From contig NZ_KB913032.1 in NCBI RefSeq assembly GCF_000384215.1, forward strand, positions 372,001 through 436,000: DNA of 64,000 nucleotides, given 5' to 3'. Under the pieces are notes generated by a model, which ran no database searches, was not told the DNA's origin, and was given only the letters and a program-made list of their open reading frames with translations. The stretch comes from Amycolatopsis alba DSM 44262. Lineage in GTDB: Bacteria; Actinomycetota; Actinomycetes; Mycobacteriales; Pseudonocardiaceae. Made by a program: the position numbers and the translations under genes. Shown here piece by piece: positions 44,718-52,128 of this stretch. The first letter of the stretch is position 1. The number at the start of each line of letters is the position of its first letter.

Positions 44718-45326
44718 CTAGATCCAGCCGGATTCCTTCGCGATGCGGATGGCGTCGACCCGGTTGCGCGCGTTGAGCTTCGAAACGATCGTGGTCAGGT
44801 AGTTGCGCACGGTTCCGGTGGAGAGAAAGGCCTTCGCCGCGACCTCCAGGGTGTCGCGTCCTTCCGCGGTCAGCCGCAGGACGTCGATCTCACGCGGGGT
44901 CAGCGGGCATTCCACGGTGTCCCAGGCCGCGAGCGCGAGATCGCCGTCGACCATCCGCCGTCCGGCCGCGACGCCGCGCACGGCGTTGGCGAGTTTCTCC
45001 GCGGGGGCGTCCTTCAACAGGAACCCGTTCACTTTGGCCGCCAGGGCCCGGCGGAGCGTGCCGGGCCTGCCGAGGCTGGTCAAGATCAGCGTTCTGACCT
45101 CGGGAAGCTGCTCGTGGAGTTCGGTGGCCGCGGTGAGCCCGTCCTTGCCGGGGAGGTCGATGTCGATGACCGCGACCTGGGTCCGGGAAGTCCTTGCGGC
45201 GGTGAGGATCTCGTCACCGGACGCCACTTCGGACACCACCTCGATATCCGGTTCCAGCCGCAGCAGCGCGACGAGCGCTCCCCTGACGATATGCATGTCT
45301 TCGGCCACGAGAACCCGGATCACCAT
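44718..45326 (-). CDS. NarL-type response regulator, copy 3 of 3
   Basis: A 202-aa regulator: MVIRVLVAEDMHIVRGALVA, phospho-acceptor D55 in AVIDIDLPGKDG, then CPLTPREIDVLRLTAEGRDT...TGTVRNYLTTIVSKLNARNR. It is the closest neighbour of the tandem kinase (stop codons 6 bases apart on opposite strands) and is its most likely partner. Compared with copies 1 and 2 it shares the receiver opening and the HTH core almost unchanged, so the three probably read related signals or sites. Confidence 0.93.
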   Translation of the reverse strand: MVIRVLVAEDMHIVRGALVALLRLEPDIEVVSEVASGDEILTAARTSRTQVAVIDIDLPGKDGLTAATELHEQLPEVRTLILTSLGRPGTLRRALAAKVNGFLLKDAPAEKLANAVRGVAAGRRMVDGDLALAAWDTVECPLTPREIDVLRLTAEGRDTLEVAAKAFLSTGTVRNYLTTIVSKLNARNRVDAIRIAKESGWI

Positions 45327-45558
45327 CGCGCCGCCCCTTCACGCACACCCCCGTGGGCCCAACATAAACACGCCCGGACGGAACGCGTTCCACCGTTCGG
45401 GTGGTGAGTCGGCTTGGTCCACTTCGGCTGCGCTAGGGCAAAAGGGTTCAACGGCTACGGATTCCGCAGTCGGTCGGTGACTTTCCGTCGCCGAAGGCGT
45501 ACGCGAACCGGCCGCCTTCCGCGTCGGGTGCGCGGGAGACGGCCGGTGAAGGTGCGGC

Positions 45559-45750
45559 TCAGCTCGCCTCGGCCAGGGGCGGAGCGGTGCAACAAGCGCC
45601 GGTGAAGCAGTTGAAGACCTCGCCCCTCGGCTGGTTGGTCCAGTGGTCGAAGCGGTCGATCACCAGGTCGACCTGGTTCCGGGCGGAATCGGTGTCGATT
45701 CCCTTGACGGCGAAGAGCGAGCGGACGTTGTCGGTCACAGCGTTCTTCAT
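45559..45750 (-). CDS. Small peptide with C-terminal cysteine cluster, candidate precursor peptide
   Basis: A 63-aa product. A hydrophilic, leader-like part (MKNAVTDNVRSLFAVKG, then DTDSARNQVDLVIDRFDHW) is followed by a short tail with three cysteines, VFNCFTGACCTAPPLAEAS. There is no signal peptide or transmembrane helix. CTGGGAG lies before the ATG at 45750. It sits 268 bases behind an operon on the same strand that encodes an FAD oxidoreductase and an AhpD-type CxxC protein. The form suits a ribosomally made, modified peptide, or a small metal- or thiol-binding protein. I do not recognise a family. Confidence 0.65.
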   Translation of the reverse strand: MKNAVTDNVRSLFAVKGIDTDSARNQVDLVIDRFDHWTNQPRGEVFNCFTGACCTAPPLAEAS

Positions 45751-46018
45751 CGAATGACTCCCAGGCGTTTCGGCTGTTTCCTTCGATGAGGAAATCGTGC
45801 TTCCCGAGGCCGGTGCGCGGCCAGTGCCAGGCATCATCGCGAGGATGTGCTTTTCGCCTACGCCAGAAGGTTCGCGCGACTGCTCCACTTCCGCGATCAT
45901 GACCGTCGGATGGAGTAACCGAGGCTGTTTTCGACTACTGAAAGTGGTCAACCGAAGCCATCGGGGCATGGTGACCGCTTGTGGTCACTTGACCGTGTTC
46001 ATGACACGGATGGCGTAG

Positions 46019-46564
46019 TCACTCCGCGAGCAGGCCGGCCAGCCCGGCGTACCCGCCCTCCTTCAGCCGCACGCCCGAAGTCTTCGCGTAAGCGGCGTCG
46101 GCGCGGATCCCGAGACCCTCGACCATCCGGTTCATGAAGTTGAACAAGGCGCACACGAGGACGGCGTCGTGCAGCGCGGCTTCGTCCCAGCCCGCCGCGA
46201 AGACGGCTTCGGCGTCCTCCTCGGTCACCTGCGACGGCGTGCGCGTCAGCTTGCCCACGTAGGCCAGCACGGGCTTCATCCGGGCTTCCACGGGCGAAGA
46301 GTCGAGATCGGTCAGCGCGGCAGTCAGAAGTCCTTCCGGCACACCGAAAGCCTCCGCGGTGACGGTGTGGACACCGTGACAGTAAGCGCAATCGTTGACG
46401 CCGGAGACGTAGGCCGCGATCAGCTCCCGCTCCCCCGCGTCGAACGCCGACGGCGCCCGCATGATCAGTTCGTGGAAGTCCAGCAGTTTCGACGCGGGCG
46501 CGGGGAACTTCCGGAACACCTGCAGCAAGGTGGCGTCAGTCGGCAAAGACCCGAGATAGGACAT
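46019..46564 (-). CDS. AhpD-like carboxymuconolactone decarboxylase-family protein
   Basis: The 181-aa product has the AhpD/CMD core: FHELIMRAPSAFDAGERELIAAYVSGVNDCAYCHGVH with the redox pair C59-x-x-C62 and H66, and a second repeat ending FNFMNRMVEGLGI. Such proteins act as peroxidases or disulfide partners. The ATG at 46564 lies inside the end of the preceding gene (29-base overlap), with GGGGAG upstream, so it is the last gene of a coupled four-gene operon. A second AhpD-fold gene occurs in the enediyne run at 59.1 kb. Confidence 0.87.
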   Translation of the reverse strand: MSYLGSLPTDATLLQVFRKFPAPASKLLDFHELIMRAPSAFDAGERELIAAYVSGVNDCAYCHGVHTVTAEAFGVPEGLLTAALTDLDSSPVEARMKPVLAYVGKLTRTPSQVTEEDAEAVFAAGWDEAALHDAVLVCALFNFMNRMVEGLGIRADAAYAKTSGVRLKEGGYAGLAGLLAE

Positions 46565-47021
46565 CGTGTGTACCGCTCCCCTTTTCCGGCGCCCGCCCGT
46601 GTTCGGCGAACTTGGCCATGGCGTCGACGTCATCGCGCCGCAGCCAGCAGGCCGCGAGGCAGGCCACCGACGCCGGTCCCAGCCCGGAAACCGTGGCGGT
46701 GACCCGCGCGGTGGTGTGTTCCCATTCTCTGCGCAGGGAACCGGCCGCCGTCATCTCCGGACCTGCTTCGATCAGCGGGCGGACCGCGCGCCAGCGGAGG
46801 ATCCCGGCTTCGACCAGCGCGTCGGTGCGAAGGTCGAGCGCGTCGTGCCGGGCCTGGTCCACGGCGAGGGCGACCAGTCCTGGCTCGTCCGCGAGCCGCG
46901 CGAGGCCGACGCCGGCGAGCAGCCGTTCGGCGTCCAGGCCCATCAGGATCACCCCCGCTTCGGTCGACGGGGCGTCGTCGATCGAGGGCAGGGTGAACCG
47001 GGAGTCGTAGGGCTCAGACAC
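46536..47021 (-). CDS. Unknown protein of the FAD oxidoreductase operon
   Basis: A 161-aa soluble, mostly helical protein: FTLPSIDDAPSTEAGVILMG, LDAERLLAGVGLARLADEPG, EWEHTTARVTATVSGLGPASVACLAACWLRRDDVDAM. No catalytic motif is recognised. The GTG at 47021 overlaps the stop of the oxidoreductase gene by 8 bases and its end overlaps the AhpD-like gene, so it is translated with both. It could be an accessory or scaffold subunit. Confidence 0.65.
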   Translation of the reverse strand: MSEPYDSRFTLPSIDDAPSTEAGVILMGLDAERLLAGVGLARLADEPGLVALAVDQARHDALDLRTDALVEAGILRWRAVRPLIEAGPEMTAAGSLRREWEHTTARVTATVSGLGPASVACLAACWLRRDDVDAMAKFAEHGRAPEKGSGTHDVLSRVFAD

Positions 47022-48333
47022 GGGCGACGTCCTTCGCGGCCGTCCGCAGCGGGGCGTCCCGGCGCAGGTTCTCGGCAACCGCGGCCGCGACCCGCGCGGT
47101 GGCGACGCGGTGACCGTCGATGTTGCGGGCGGCCGGGCCAAGCGCCATCCCCGCGGCCGCGCCGACGGCGAAGACCCGCGGCGCGCCAACGTAGGCGAAG
47201 GTGCGCTCGTCCAGCTGTGGCCAGCCGCCGCGTTCGAGGACGGCGTCGTCGGGCATCAGGCCGTCCCCGATCGACGGCGTGGTGCCGAGCGCCAGGACCG
47301 CGTAATCCACCGAAACGCGCGAACCGTCTTCAAGCTGGAGGCTGACACCGGGGGTCACCTTCGTGATCGCCTTTCCGCGATGCACGACCAGCCGCCCTTC
47401 GGCTTCAGCCGCCTCGAGCAGCGGCCGGAACTCGAACATGATCGACGCGCGCCGGAAACGGCCCATCAATTCGAGCCTGTCGGACCAGCTCACGCCGTCG
47501 AAGCGGGCACGGCCTTCCGGGCGGAAGAACGACGAGTTGACGTCGGCGCACTGGTAGCGCTCGCCTGCTTCGCGGACCACCCAGTGCACTTCACGCCCCT
47601 GGGCGAGCCCGGTGGAGATCAGGTGCGCGGCGGTGAGGCCGGCGCCGACGACAGCGAGCCGTTTCCCGCTTTCGGGCACGGGTTCGTCCCAGTAGCTCAC
47701 GCCGCGCGGCGGATAGCCGCCGCCCCACCAGGTGTCCGGGGCGGACCGGCGTTCCTCGCCGAGGCACAGCACCGCGTGCCGGGCGGTGACGGAAAACCTG
47801 TCGGCGCGCACGGTGACCGCGTCCGAGGTCGGCAGCACCTCGCGGACCGAACCGCGCCAGGTCCGTTCGGTGACGTGGTGGCTCGCGGCGAGATGACGGC
47901 AGTAGGCCTCGAAGACGTCGACGGGGACGACCGAGCGGTGCCCGGCCTGCGCCATCCGGATCTCGCGGCGTTCCACCGGGGTCAGCACCGACCAGTGCAG
48001 CCGGGCGAAGTCCAGCAGCTCGCAGTCCCGGTAACCCTCGACGCCGGGGTGGTGTTCGTACGGCGACCTCAGCACGCGCTGGCCGAGCAGGTCGACGCGG
48101 TCGAAGAACCGGCCGCAGGGACGGCCGTCGCGGTCGACGACGACGATGTCGCGGACACCGTGGTGCCACAACGCGGAAGCGACCGCGAGCCCAGCCGGGC
48201 CCGCCCCGACGATGACCACGTCGGCACCGGACGGCGGTTCGGGCGCGACGGCGGCCGGGGTGGACGGCAGCACCGGCCAGTCCCGTCCGCGCGGTGATTC
48301 GAGCAGCCGGGGTTCCGGGACGAAGGTGATCAC
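47014..48333 (-). CDS. FAD-dependent NAD(P)-binding oxidoreductase or monooxygenase
   Basis: A 439-aa flavoprotein with two dinucleotide folds: ADVVIVGAGPAGLAVASALW (FAD, about residue 36) and GKRLAVVGAGLTAAHLISTG (NAD(P)H, about residue 222), and a C-terminal FAD motif ending in RVFAVGAAAGMALGPAARNIDGHRVA. The layout resembles class B flavin monooxygenases and N-hydroxylases, but the Baeyer-Villiger fingerprint is not visible. The substrate is unknown; co-translated unknown proteins and a nearby Cys-rich peptide make a peptide or carrier-bound substrate conceivable. The GTG start lies 7 bases after the upstream gene. Confidence 0.83.
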   Translation of the reverse strand: MITFVPEPRLLESPRGRDWPVLPSTPAAVAPEPPSGADVVIVGAGPAGLAVASALWHHGVRDIVVVDRDGRPCGRFFDRVDLLGQRVLRSPYEHHPGVEGYRDCELLDFARLHWSVLTPVERREIRMAQAGHRSVVPVDVFEAYCRHLAASHHVTERTWRGSVREVLPTSDAVTVRADRFSVTARHAVLCLGEERRSAPDTWWGGGYPPRGVSYWDEPVPESGKRLAVVGAGLTAAHLISTGLAQGREVHWVVREAGERYQCADVNSSFFRPEGRARFDGVSWSDRLELMGRFRRASIMFEFRPLLEAAEAEGRLVVHRGKAITKVTPGVSLQLEDGSRVSVDYAVLALGTTPSIGDGLMPDDAVLERGGWPQLDERTFAYVGAPRVFAVGAAAGMALGPAARNIDGHRVATARVAAAVAENLRRDAPLRTAAKDVARV

Positions 48334-48340
48334 CGGTGAC

Positions 48341-48889
48341 TCAGCCGATCACGGTCACCGGGACGATCAGCTCGATCACGGGGCGCTGCTTCATCCCGTT
48401 GCTGATCAGTTCGTCCAAGGTCTGCTGGGACTGCTCGGCGGTGTCGGTCGCGATAGGACTGTAGCGGGAGTACGAGTAGGTCGGCTTCCGCCCGCCCGCG
48501 TCCAGCGAGTACACCTTCAGCACGGCCTCGCCGGGCCGGACTTCGCCGTCGTAGAAGGTGAGACGGCGCTGATCCGGCGTCATGAAGGACTTGGAGAACT
48601 GGCGGGAAAGCACCAGGGTCTCGGCGTCGTCGACGAAGGTCGAGTCCTCGTCGGTGACGACCTGCATCGCGACCCAGGTCTTGTCGGTCAGGTTGGTCTC
48701 GGACTTGATCACCTGCCAGCGACCCGGTTCCGGCAGGTTGACGCTGACCGAGACGTCGTGCTCGGTGGTGTCGATCGCGCCGGAGATCATCAGCACCCGG
48801 CGGCGGACGTCGGCCACCCCGGCCATCTGGATGTCACGTGCGCGTACCCGTGTGGAAACGTCCAATCCAGGGAATTCAGGTGACGACAT
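48341..48889 (-). CDS. Unknown protein, first gene of the FAD oxidoreductase operon
   Basis: A 182-aa soluble protein with many predicted beta strands: VADVRRRVLMISGAIDTTEHDVSVSVNLPE, RWQVIKSETNLTDKTWVAMQVVTDED, RLTFYDGEVRPGEAVLKVYSLDAG, PVIELIVPVTVIG. No signal peptide and no known motif. CTGGAGGC precedes the ATG, and the next gene starts 7 bases after its stop. I cannot assign a family. Confidence 0.65.
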   Translation of the reverse strand: MSSPEFPGLDVSTRVRARDIQMAGVADVRRRVLMISGAIDTTEHDVSVSVNLPEPGRWQVIKSETNLTDKTWVAMQVVTDEDSTFVDDAETLVLSRQFSKSFMTPDQRRLTFYDGEVRPGEAVLKVYSLDAGGRKPTYSYSRYSPIATDTAEQSQQTLDELISNGMKQRPVIELIVPVTVIG

Positions 48890-49094
48890 CTTTCATGCCT
48901 CCAGACCTCGATAAACGCAATTCCGAACCGGCGCTATTCCGCTATCCGCAAACACCGGAAGAATTTCACGCCGAAGCGGACGGTGTCAAGATGAGGAACG
49001 CATGGTCCCTTGGTGCGAAAGGGCGCCGGTACAAGTCACGTCACTGGTCCGTTCGGCGGCACGAAGCCTGGTTCCTTCGGCCTCACCCGGCAGT

Positions 49095-49403
49095 TCAGGA
49101 GCCGTCGGAGTCCTCGGCCCACACCGCGGCGGGCGTACCGTGCTCCAGCGCGCCGATGTAGACGATCTCGAACGAGGAATCGGAGCGTCTCAGCGCTATC
49201 CTGATAACCAGGTCGTGTTTCACCAGAATGATGAACTGATGCGGATCCCGGCCGTCTCCGAAAATGTCGTAGATGAGAAAAGCGGATCCGTCGGCTACCG
49301 CGAAAAGCGCTTCGTAGATAACATTGCGTTCGGCCTGCGGGGCGTTGATCGCCCATTCTTCCAGCACCTGCAAACCCGACGTGAGCTGGAGGCGCATAGC
49401 CAT
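49095..49403 (-). CDS. Small unknown protein, possible RelE/ParE-like fold
   Basis: A 102-aa protein: MAMRLQLTSGLQVLEEWAIN, then ERNVIYEALFAVADGSAFLI, DPHQFIILVKHDLVIRIALRRSDSSFEIVYIG and an acidic tail. The central strand pattern ending in a VYIG motif loosely recalls RelE/ParE toxins, but the family's catalytic residues cannot be identified. GAGGAGG lies 7 bases before the ATG, so the gene is well supported. A 49-aa gene lies 113 bases upstream on the same strand. Confidence 0.6.
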   Translation of the reverse strand: MAMRLQLTSGLQVLEEWAINAPQAERNVIYEALFAVADGSAFLIYDIFGDGRDPHQFIILVKHDLVIRIALRRSDSSFEIVYIGALEHGTPAAVWAEDSDGS

Positions 49404-49516
49404 CCGAAGGCCTCCTCGAGGTCTCGCCGGGTCGCGGGGGATCTTGATTCTCCCGCGCGTGATACCCGGTGGTCTTCTTTGTCCGTGCTGTCTTCGCTGG
49501 TCGCGGCCCATGTCCG

Positions 49517-49666
49517 CTAGTTGTAGCCGAGGACGATGTGGTCGGCCGGGAAGTCGTTTTCGGCAGACTGCCTCGGCTCCGGGACGAACGCGGCGGCGTC
49601 GGCCTCGTCGATCCCGCGCGGGCCGAAATCATCGGTCACGACCCAAATTCGCACCTGTGCCGTCAT
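49517..49666 (-). CDS. Small unknown protein of 49 aa
   Basis: MTAQVRIWVVTDDFGPRGID followed by EADAAAFVPEPRQSAENDFP and ADHIVLGYN. It is acidic and has no cysteine, signal peptide or helix-turn-helix. GGGAGGAACGTC precedes the ATG, a strong ribosome site that supports the gene despite its size. It may pair with the 102-aa gene that follows. Not recognised. Confidence 0.55.
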   Translation of the reverse strand: MTAQVRIWVVTDDFGPRGIDEADAAAFVPEPRQSAENDFPADHIVLGYN

Positions 49667-49846
49667 GACGTTCCTCCCGGCCTTCGATGAAGAGCTCACT
49701 TGACAACCAAGGATGGACCCGTCCGATCGGAAGCCGATGGTGGTGCGATCGAGGACGGCTGAAGAGCCCGATGAGCAAAAGACAAGTCGCCGGTGCGGGG
49801 GTCCCGGTAGTGCCCTTGTGATACCCCGGAACACAAGGAGCGCGCC

Positions 49847-49960
49847 ATGACCGAACGCCTCGACCCGTACGAGCTCTACGCCGACGACGAACTCGACGTC
49901 GACCTGCTGGGCCTGACGTGGCCCGACCCCGCCGTCCCCGAGCAACGGGACCGCCCGTGA
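49847..49960 (+). CDS. Small acidic peptide of 37 aa
   Basis: MTERLDPYELYADDELDVDL then LGLTWPDPAVPEQRDRP. It is highly acidic and contains no cysteine. AAGGAG lies 7 bases before the ATG. It is the only plus-strand gene between the small minus-strand genes and the enediyne run, and the long palindrome begins 13 bases after its stop. It could be a peptide precursor, an antitoxin-like peptide, or chance coding. Confidence 0.45.
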   Translation: MTERLDPYELYADDELDVDLLGLTWPDPAVPEQRDRP

Positions 49961-49973
49961 CCGCACCGCACGA

Positions 49974-50034
49974 CAAGTCCGTGAAGGCCTCCTTGAGGGA
50001 CTCTGAGTCCCTCAAGGAGGCCTTCACGGACTTG
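49974..50034. terminator. Long perfect palindrome, probable bidirectional terminator
   Basis: The 30 bases from 49974 to 50003 (CAAGTCCGTGAAGGCCTCCT, then TGAGGGACTC) are repeated in exact inverted order at 50005-50034 with a single T between them. The stem is perfect over its full length. It lies between the convergent 37-aa gene and the carboxylase epsilon gene, whose stop is at 50044. The arm is much longer than a normal terminator and could instead be a member of a dispersed intergenic palindrome family. Confidence 0.85.
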
Positions 50035-50043
50035 GGACCGGCA

Positions 50044-50232
50044 TCAGCGCAGGGTGGAGGTACGCCAGGTCGCCGAAGCTAGGGGCGACCAGGTGGAACG
50101 CGCGGGCGCGGCGGGCGGCGCGGCCGAGGCGAGCGCGGTGAGGACGGCGACGAGCGCCGCCAGTTCGGCGTCTTCCGGGTCCCCCCGCAGGACCCGGAAG
50201 AGCGGCGCACTGTCCTGTCCGGACGGTGACAT
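50044..50232 (-). CDS. Acyl-CoA carboxylase epsilon subunit
   Basis: A 62-aa protein: MSPSGQDSAPLFRVLRGDPE, DAELAALVAVLTALASAAPP, then STWSPLASATWRTSTLR. The VLRGxPxDxELAALVAVL block and a tryptophan-containing tail are typical of the small epsilon subunits of actinobacterial acyl-CoA carboxylases, which stabilise the alpha-beta complex. It begins 11 bases after the beta-subunit stop. A perfect palindrome follows its stop. Confidence 0.85.
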   Translation of the reverse strand: MSPSGQDSAPLFRVLRGDPEDAELAALVAVLTALASAAPPAAPARSTWSPLASATWRTSTLR

Positions 50233-50243
50233 GGTTCCCCCGT

Positions 50244-51947
50244 TCAGATCGGGTGGTTGCCGTGCTTGCGCTGCGGCGCCGCCTTTCGCTTGTCCTGCAG
50301 CATGTCCAGCGCCCTGGCGACGGCCGAGCGGGTGTCCGCGGGGTCGATGATGTCGTCGACGAGCCCGCGTTCGGCCGAGTACTGGGGGTTCATGAACTCC
50401 TCGGTGTACTCGGCGACCAGATGCGCGCGCAACGCGTCCGGATCCGAAGCGGCCGCGAGGTCCTTGCGGAACAGCACGTTGACCGCGCCCTCGGCGCCCA
50501 TCACGGCGATCTGGTTGGTCGGCCACGCCAGGGACAGATCCGTCCCGATGGACCGCGAATCCATCACGATGTACGCGCCGCCGTAGGCCTTGCGCAGGAT
50601 GACCTGGATCCGCGGCACGGTCGCCTCGCAGTAGGCGTGCAGCAGCTGCGCCCCGTGCCGGATGATCCCCGAATGCTCCTGCTCGACCCCCGGCAGGAAG
50701 CCGGGGACGTCCACCAGCGTCACCAGCGGGATGCTGAACGCGTCGCAGAACCGCACGAACCGCGCCGCCTTCTGCGAGGCGGGACCGTCGAGCACGCCGG
50801 CGAACACCACCGGCTGGTTGCCGACCAGGCCGACCACGCGCCCGTCGATCCGCGCGAGCGCGCACAGCACGTTCTGCGCCCAGCGTTCGTGCAGCTCGAA
50901 GAACTCGCCGTCGTCGGCCAGTTCCGCGAACACGTCCCGCATGTCGTACGGCTTGTTCGGCTCCACCGGGACGAGGTCCGCGAACCGGGGCCGCCGGTCC
51001 TTGCCCGCGTCCTGCGACGGCTCGCGCGGCGCGGGCTCCAGGTAGTTCGACGGCAGCAGCGAGACCAGGTAGCGGACGTCGGCGAGGCAGCTCTCCTCGT
51101 CGTCGTGCACCACGGTCGCCACCCCGGACGACGCGCCGTGCACGTCCGCCCCGCCCAGTTCGTCGTGGCTGACCCGTTCCCCGGTCACGGTCTCGACGAC
51201 GTCCGGCCCGGTCAGGTACATGCGGGCGGTGTCGCGCACCATGAAGACGAAGTCCGCGAGCGCGGGCGAATACGCCGCCCCGCCCGCGCACGGCCCCAGC
51301 ACCACGCTGATCTGCGGGATGACGCCGGACGCCTCGACCTGGCGGCGGAAGATGCCGCCGTAGCCGTTGAGCGCCATGACCCCTTCCTGGATCCGCGCTC
51401 CCCCGCTGTCGTTGAGCCCGATCAGCGGGGACCCGGTGGCGATGGCCAGGTCCATCACCTTGTGGATCTTCGCCGCGTGCGCCTCGCCGAGCGAACCGCC
51501 GAAGACGGTGAAGTCCTGCGCGTAGACGAACACGCGCCGTCCGTCGATGGTGCCCGAGCCAGCGACGACGCCGTCGGTGTACGGCCGGTTCTCCGCCAGC
51601 CCGAGCCCGCTCGCCTGATGCCGCCGGTACAGCTCGACCTCGGTGAAGGAATCGGGGTCCAGCAACAGATCCAGCCGCTCGCGAGCGGTGTGCTTGCCCA
51701 GTGAGTGCTGCCGCCGGACGCCGTCGAGCCGTCCGTCGACGATGTGCTCGCGCAGTTCGTCGCGCTGCGTGCGCAGCAACGGCATCGTCGGCTCCGGCGG
51801 GTGCACCGGTTCCGCGCCGCGGGCGAGCGGGATCACCTGCCCGTCGGTCGCCCGCGGGAGCCGGGGGCGCCGCAGCCGGTCTTCCGGCAGCGGCACCACC
51901 TCGGACTCCTCCGTGCGCTGGGCGCCCGGATCACCCTGCAGGGTCAC
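50244..51947 (-). CDS. Acyl-CoA carboxylase beta (carboxyltransferase) subunit
   Basis: A 567-aa carboxyltransferase of the PccB/AccD family. Visible are RQHSLGKHTARERLDLLLDP, FTVFGGSLGEAHAAKIHKVM, GLNDSGGARIQEGVMALNGYG, GPCAGGAAYSPALADFVFMV, and the second half VPGFLPGVEQEHSGIIRHGA, AYGGAYIVMDSRSIGTDLS. It makes malonyl-CoA or methylmalonyl-CoA with a biotinylated alpha subunit that is not in this window. The GTG at 51947 has AAGGAGG 6 bases upstream and overlaps the stop of the 55-aa gene; the longer frame was rejected. Its N-terminal 54 residues before MPLLRTQRDEL are extra compared with usual members. Probable role: extender supply for the polyketide synthase. Confidence 0.92.
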   Translation of the reverse strand: MTLQGDPGAQRTEESEVVPLPEDRLRRPRLPRATDGQVIPLARGAEPVHPPEPTMPLLRTQRDELREHIVDGRLDGVRRQHSLGKHTARERLDLLLDPDSFTEVELYRRHQASGLGLAENRPYTDGVVAGSGTIDGRRVFVYAQDFTVFGGSLGEAHAAKIHKVMDLAIATGSPLIGLNDSGGARIQEGVMALNGYGGIFRRQVEASGVIPQISVVLGPCAGGAAYSPALADFVFMVRDTARMYLTGPDVVETVTGERVSHDELGGADVHGASSGVATVVHDDEESCLADVRYLVSLLPSNYLEPAPREPSQDAGKDRRPRFADLVPVEPNKPYDMRDVFAELADDGEFFELHERWAQNVLCALARIDGRVVGLVGNQPVVFAGVLDGPASQKAARFVRFCDAFSIPLVTLVDVPGFLPGVEQEHSGIIRHGAQLLHAYCEATVPRIQVILRKAYGGAYIVMDSRSIGTDLSLAWPTNQIAVMGAEGAVNVLFRKDLAAASDPDALRAHLVAEYTEEFMNPQYSAERGLVDDIIDPADTRSAVARALDMLQDKRKAAPQRKHGNHPI

Positions 51948-52111
51948 GCCGCCTCCTTCAGCCGGGCCTCGCGCTCGAGCTCGTCCATCTCGATCTCGCG
52001 CACGATGTCGCGCCAGCACACCCCCCGTCCGAGCCGGGGCATCGTGGTGACCACCGGCGGCCGCTCCGGCGAAAGAGCCGGGGCGGGCGTGGCGGATTCG
52101 TTGACGGTCAT
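51944..52111 (-). CDS. Unknown 55-aa protein between flavin reductase and carboxylase genes
   Basis: Translation from the ATG at 52111 gives MTVNESATPAPALSPERPPV, then VTTMPRLGRGVCWRDIVREI, then EMDELEREARLKEAA. A flexible Pro-rich half precedes an acidic-basic amphipathic helix. GAGAGGAA precedes the start, and its TGA overlaps the carboxylase GTG (GTGA), so translation of the two is coupled. The gene is too short for most gene finders. Function unknown; a small partner of the carboxylase is possible. Confidence 0.65.
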   Translation of the reverse strand: MTVNESATPAPALSPERPPVVTTMPRLGRGVCWRDIVREIEMDELEREARLKEAA

Positions 52112-52128
52112 GACAGTTTCCTCTCCCT

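Noticed and set aside
45797..46018. 73-codon plus-strand frame with cysteines
   Set aside because: No ribosome site, no recognisable motif, and it crosses the leader of the 63-aa peptide gene; most likely chance.
49847..49960. Lasso or lanthipeptide precursor
   Set aside because: The 37-aa peptide has no Cys, no conserved leader motif and no maturation enzyme (lasso protease/cyclase, LanM, LanBC) nearby; kept only as an unknown small gene.
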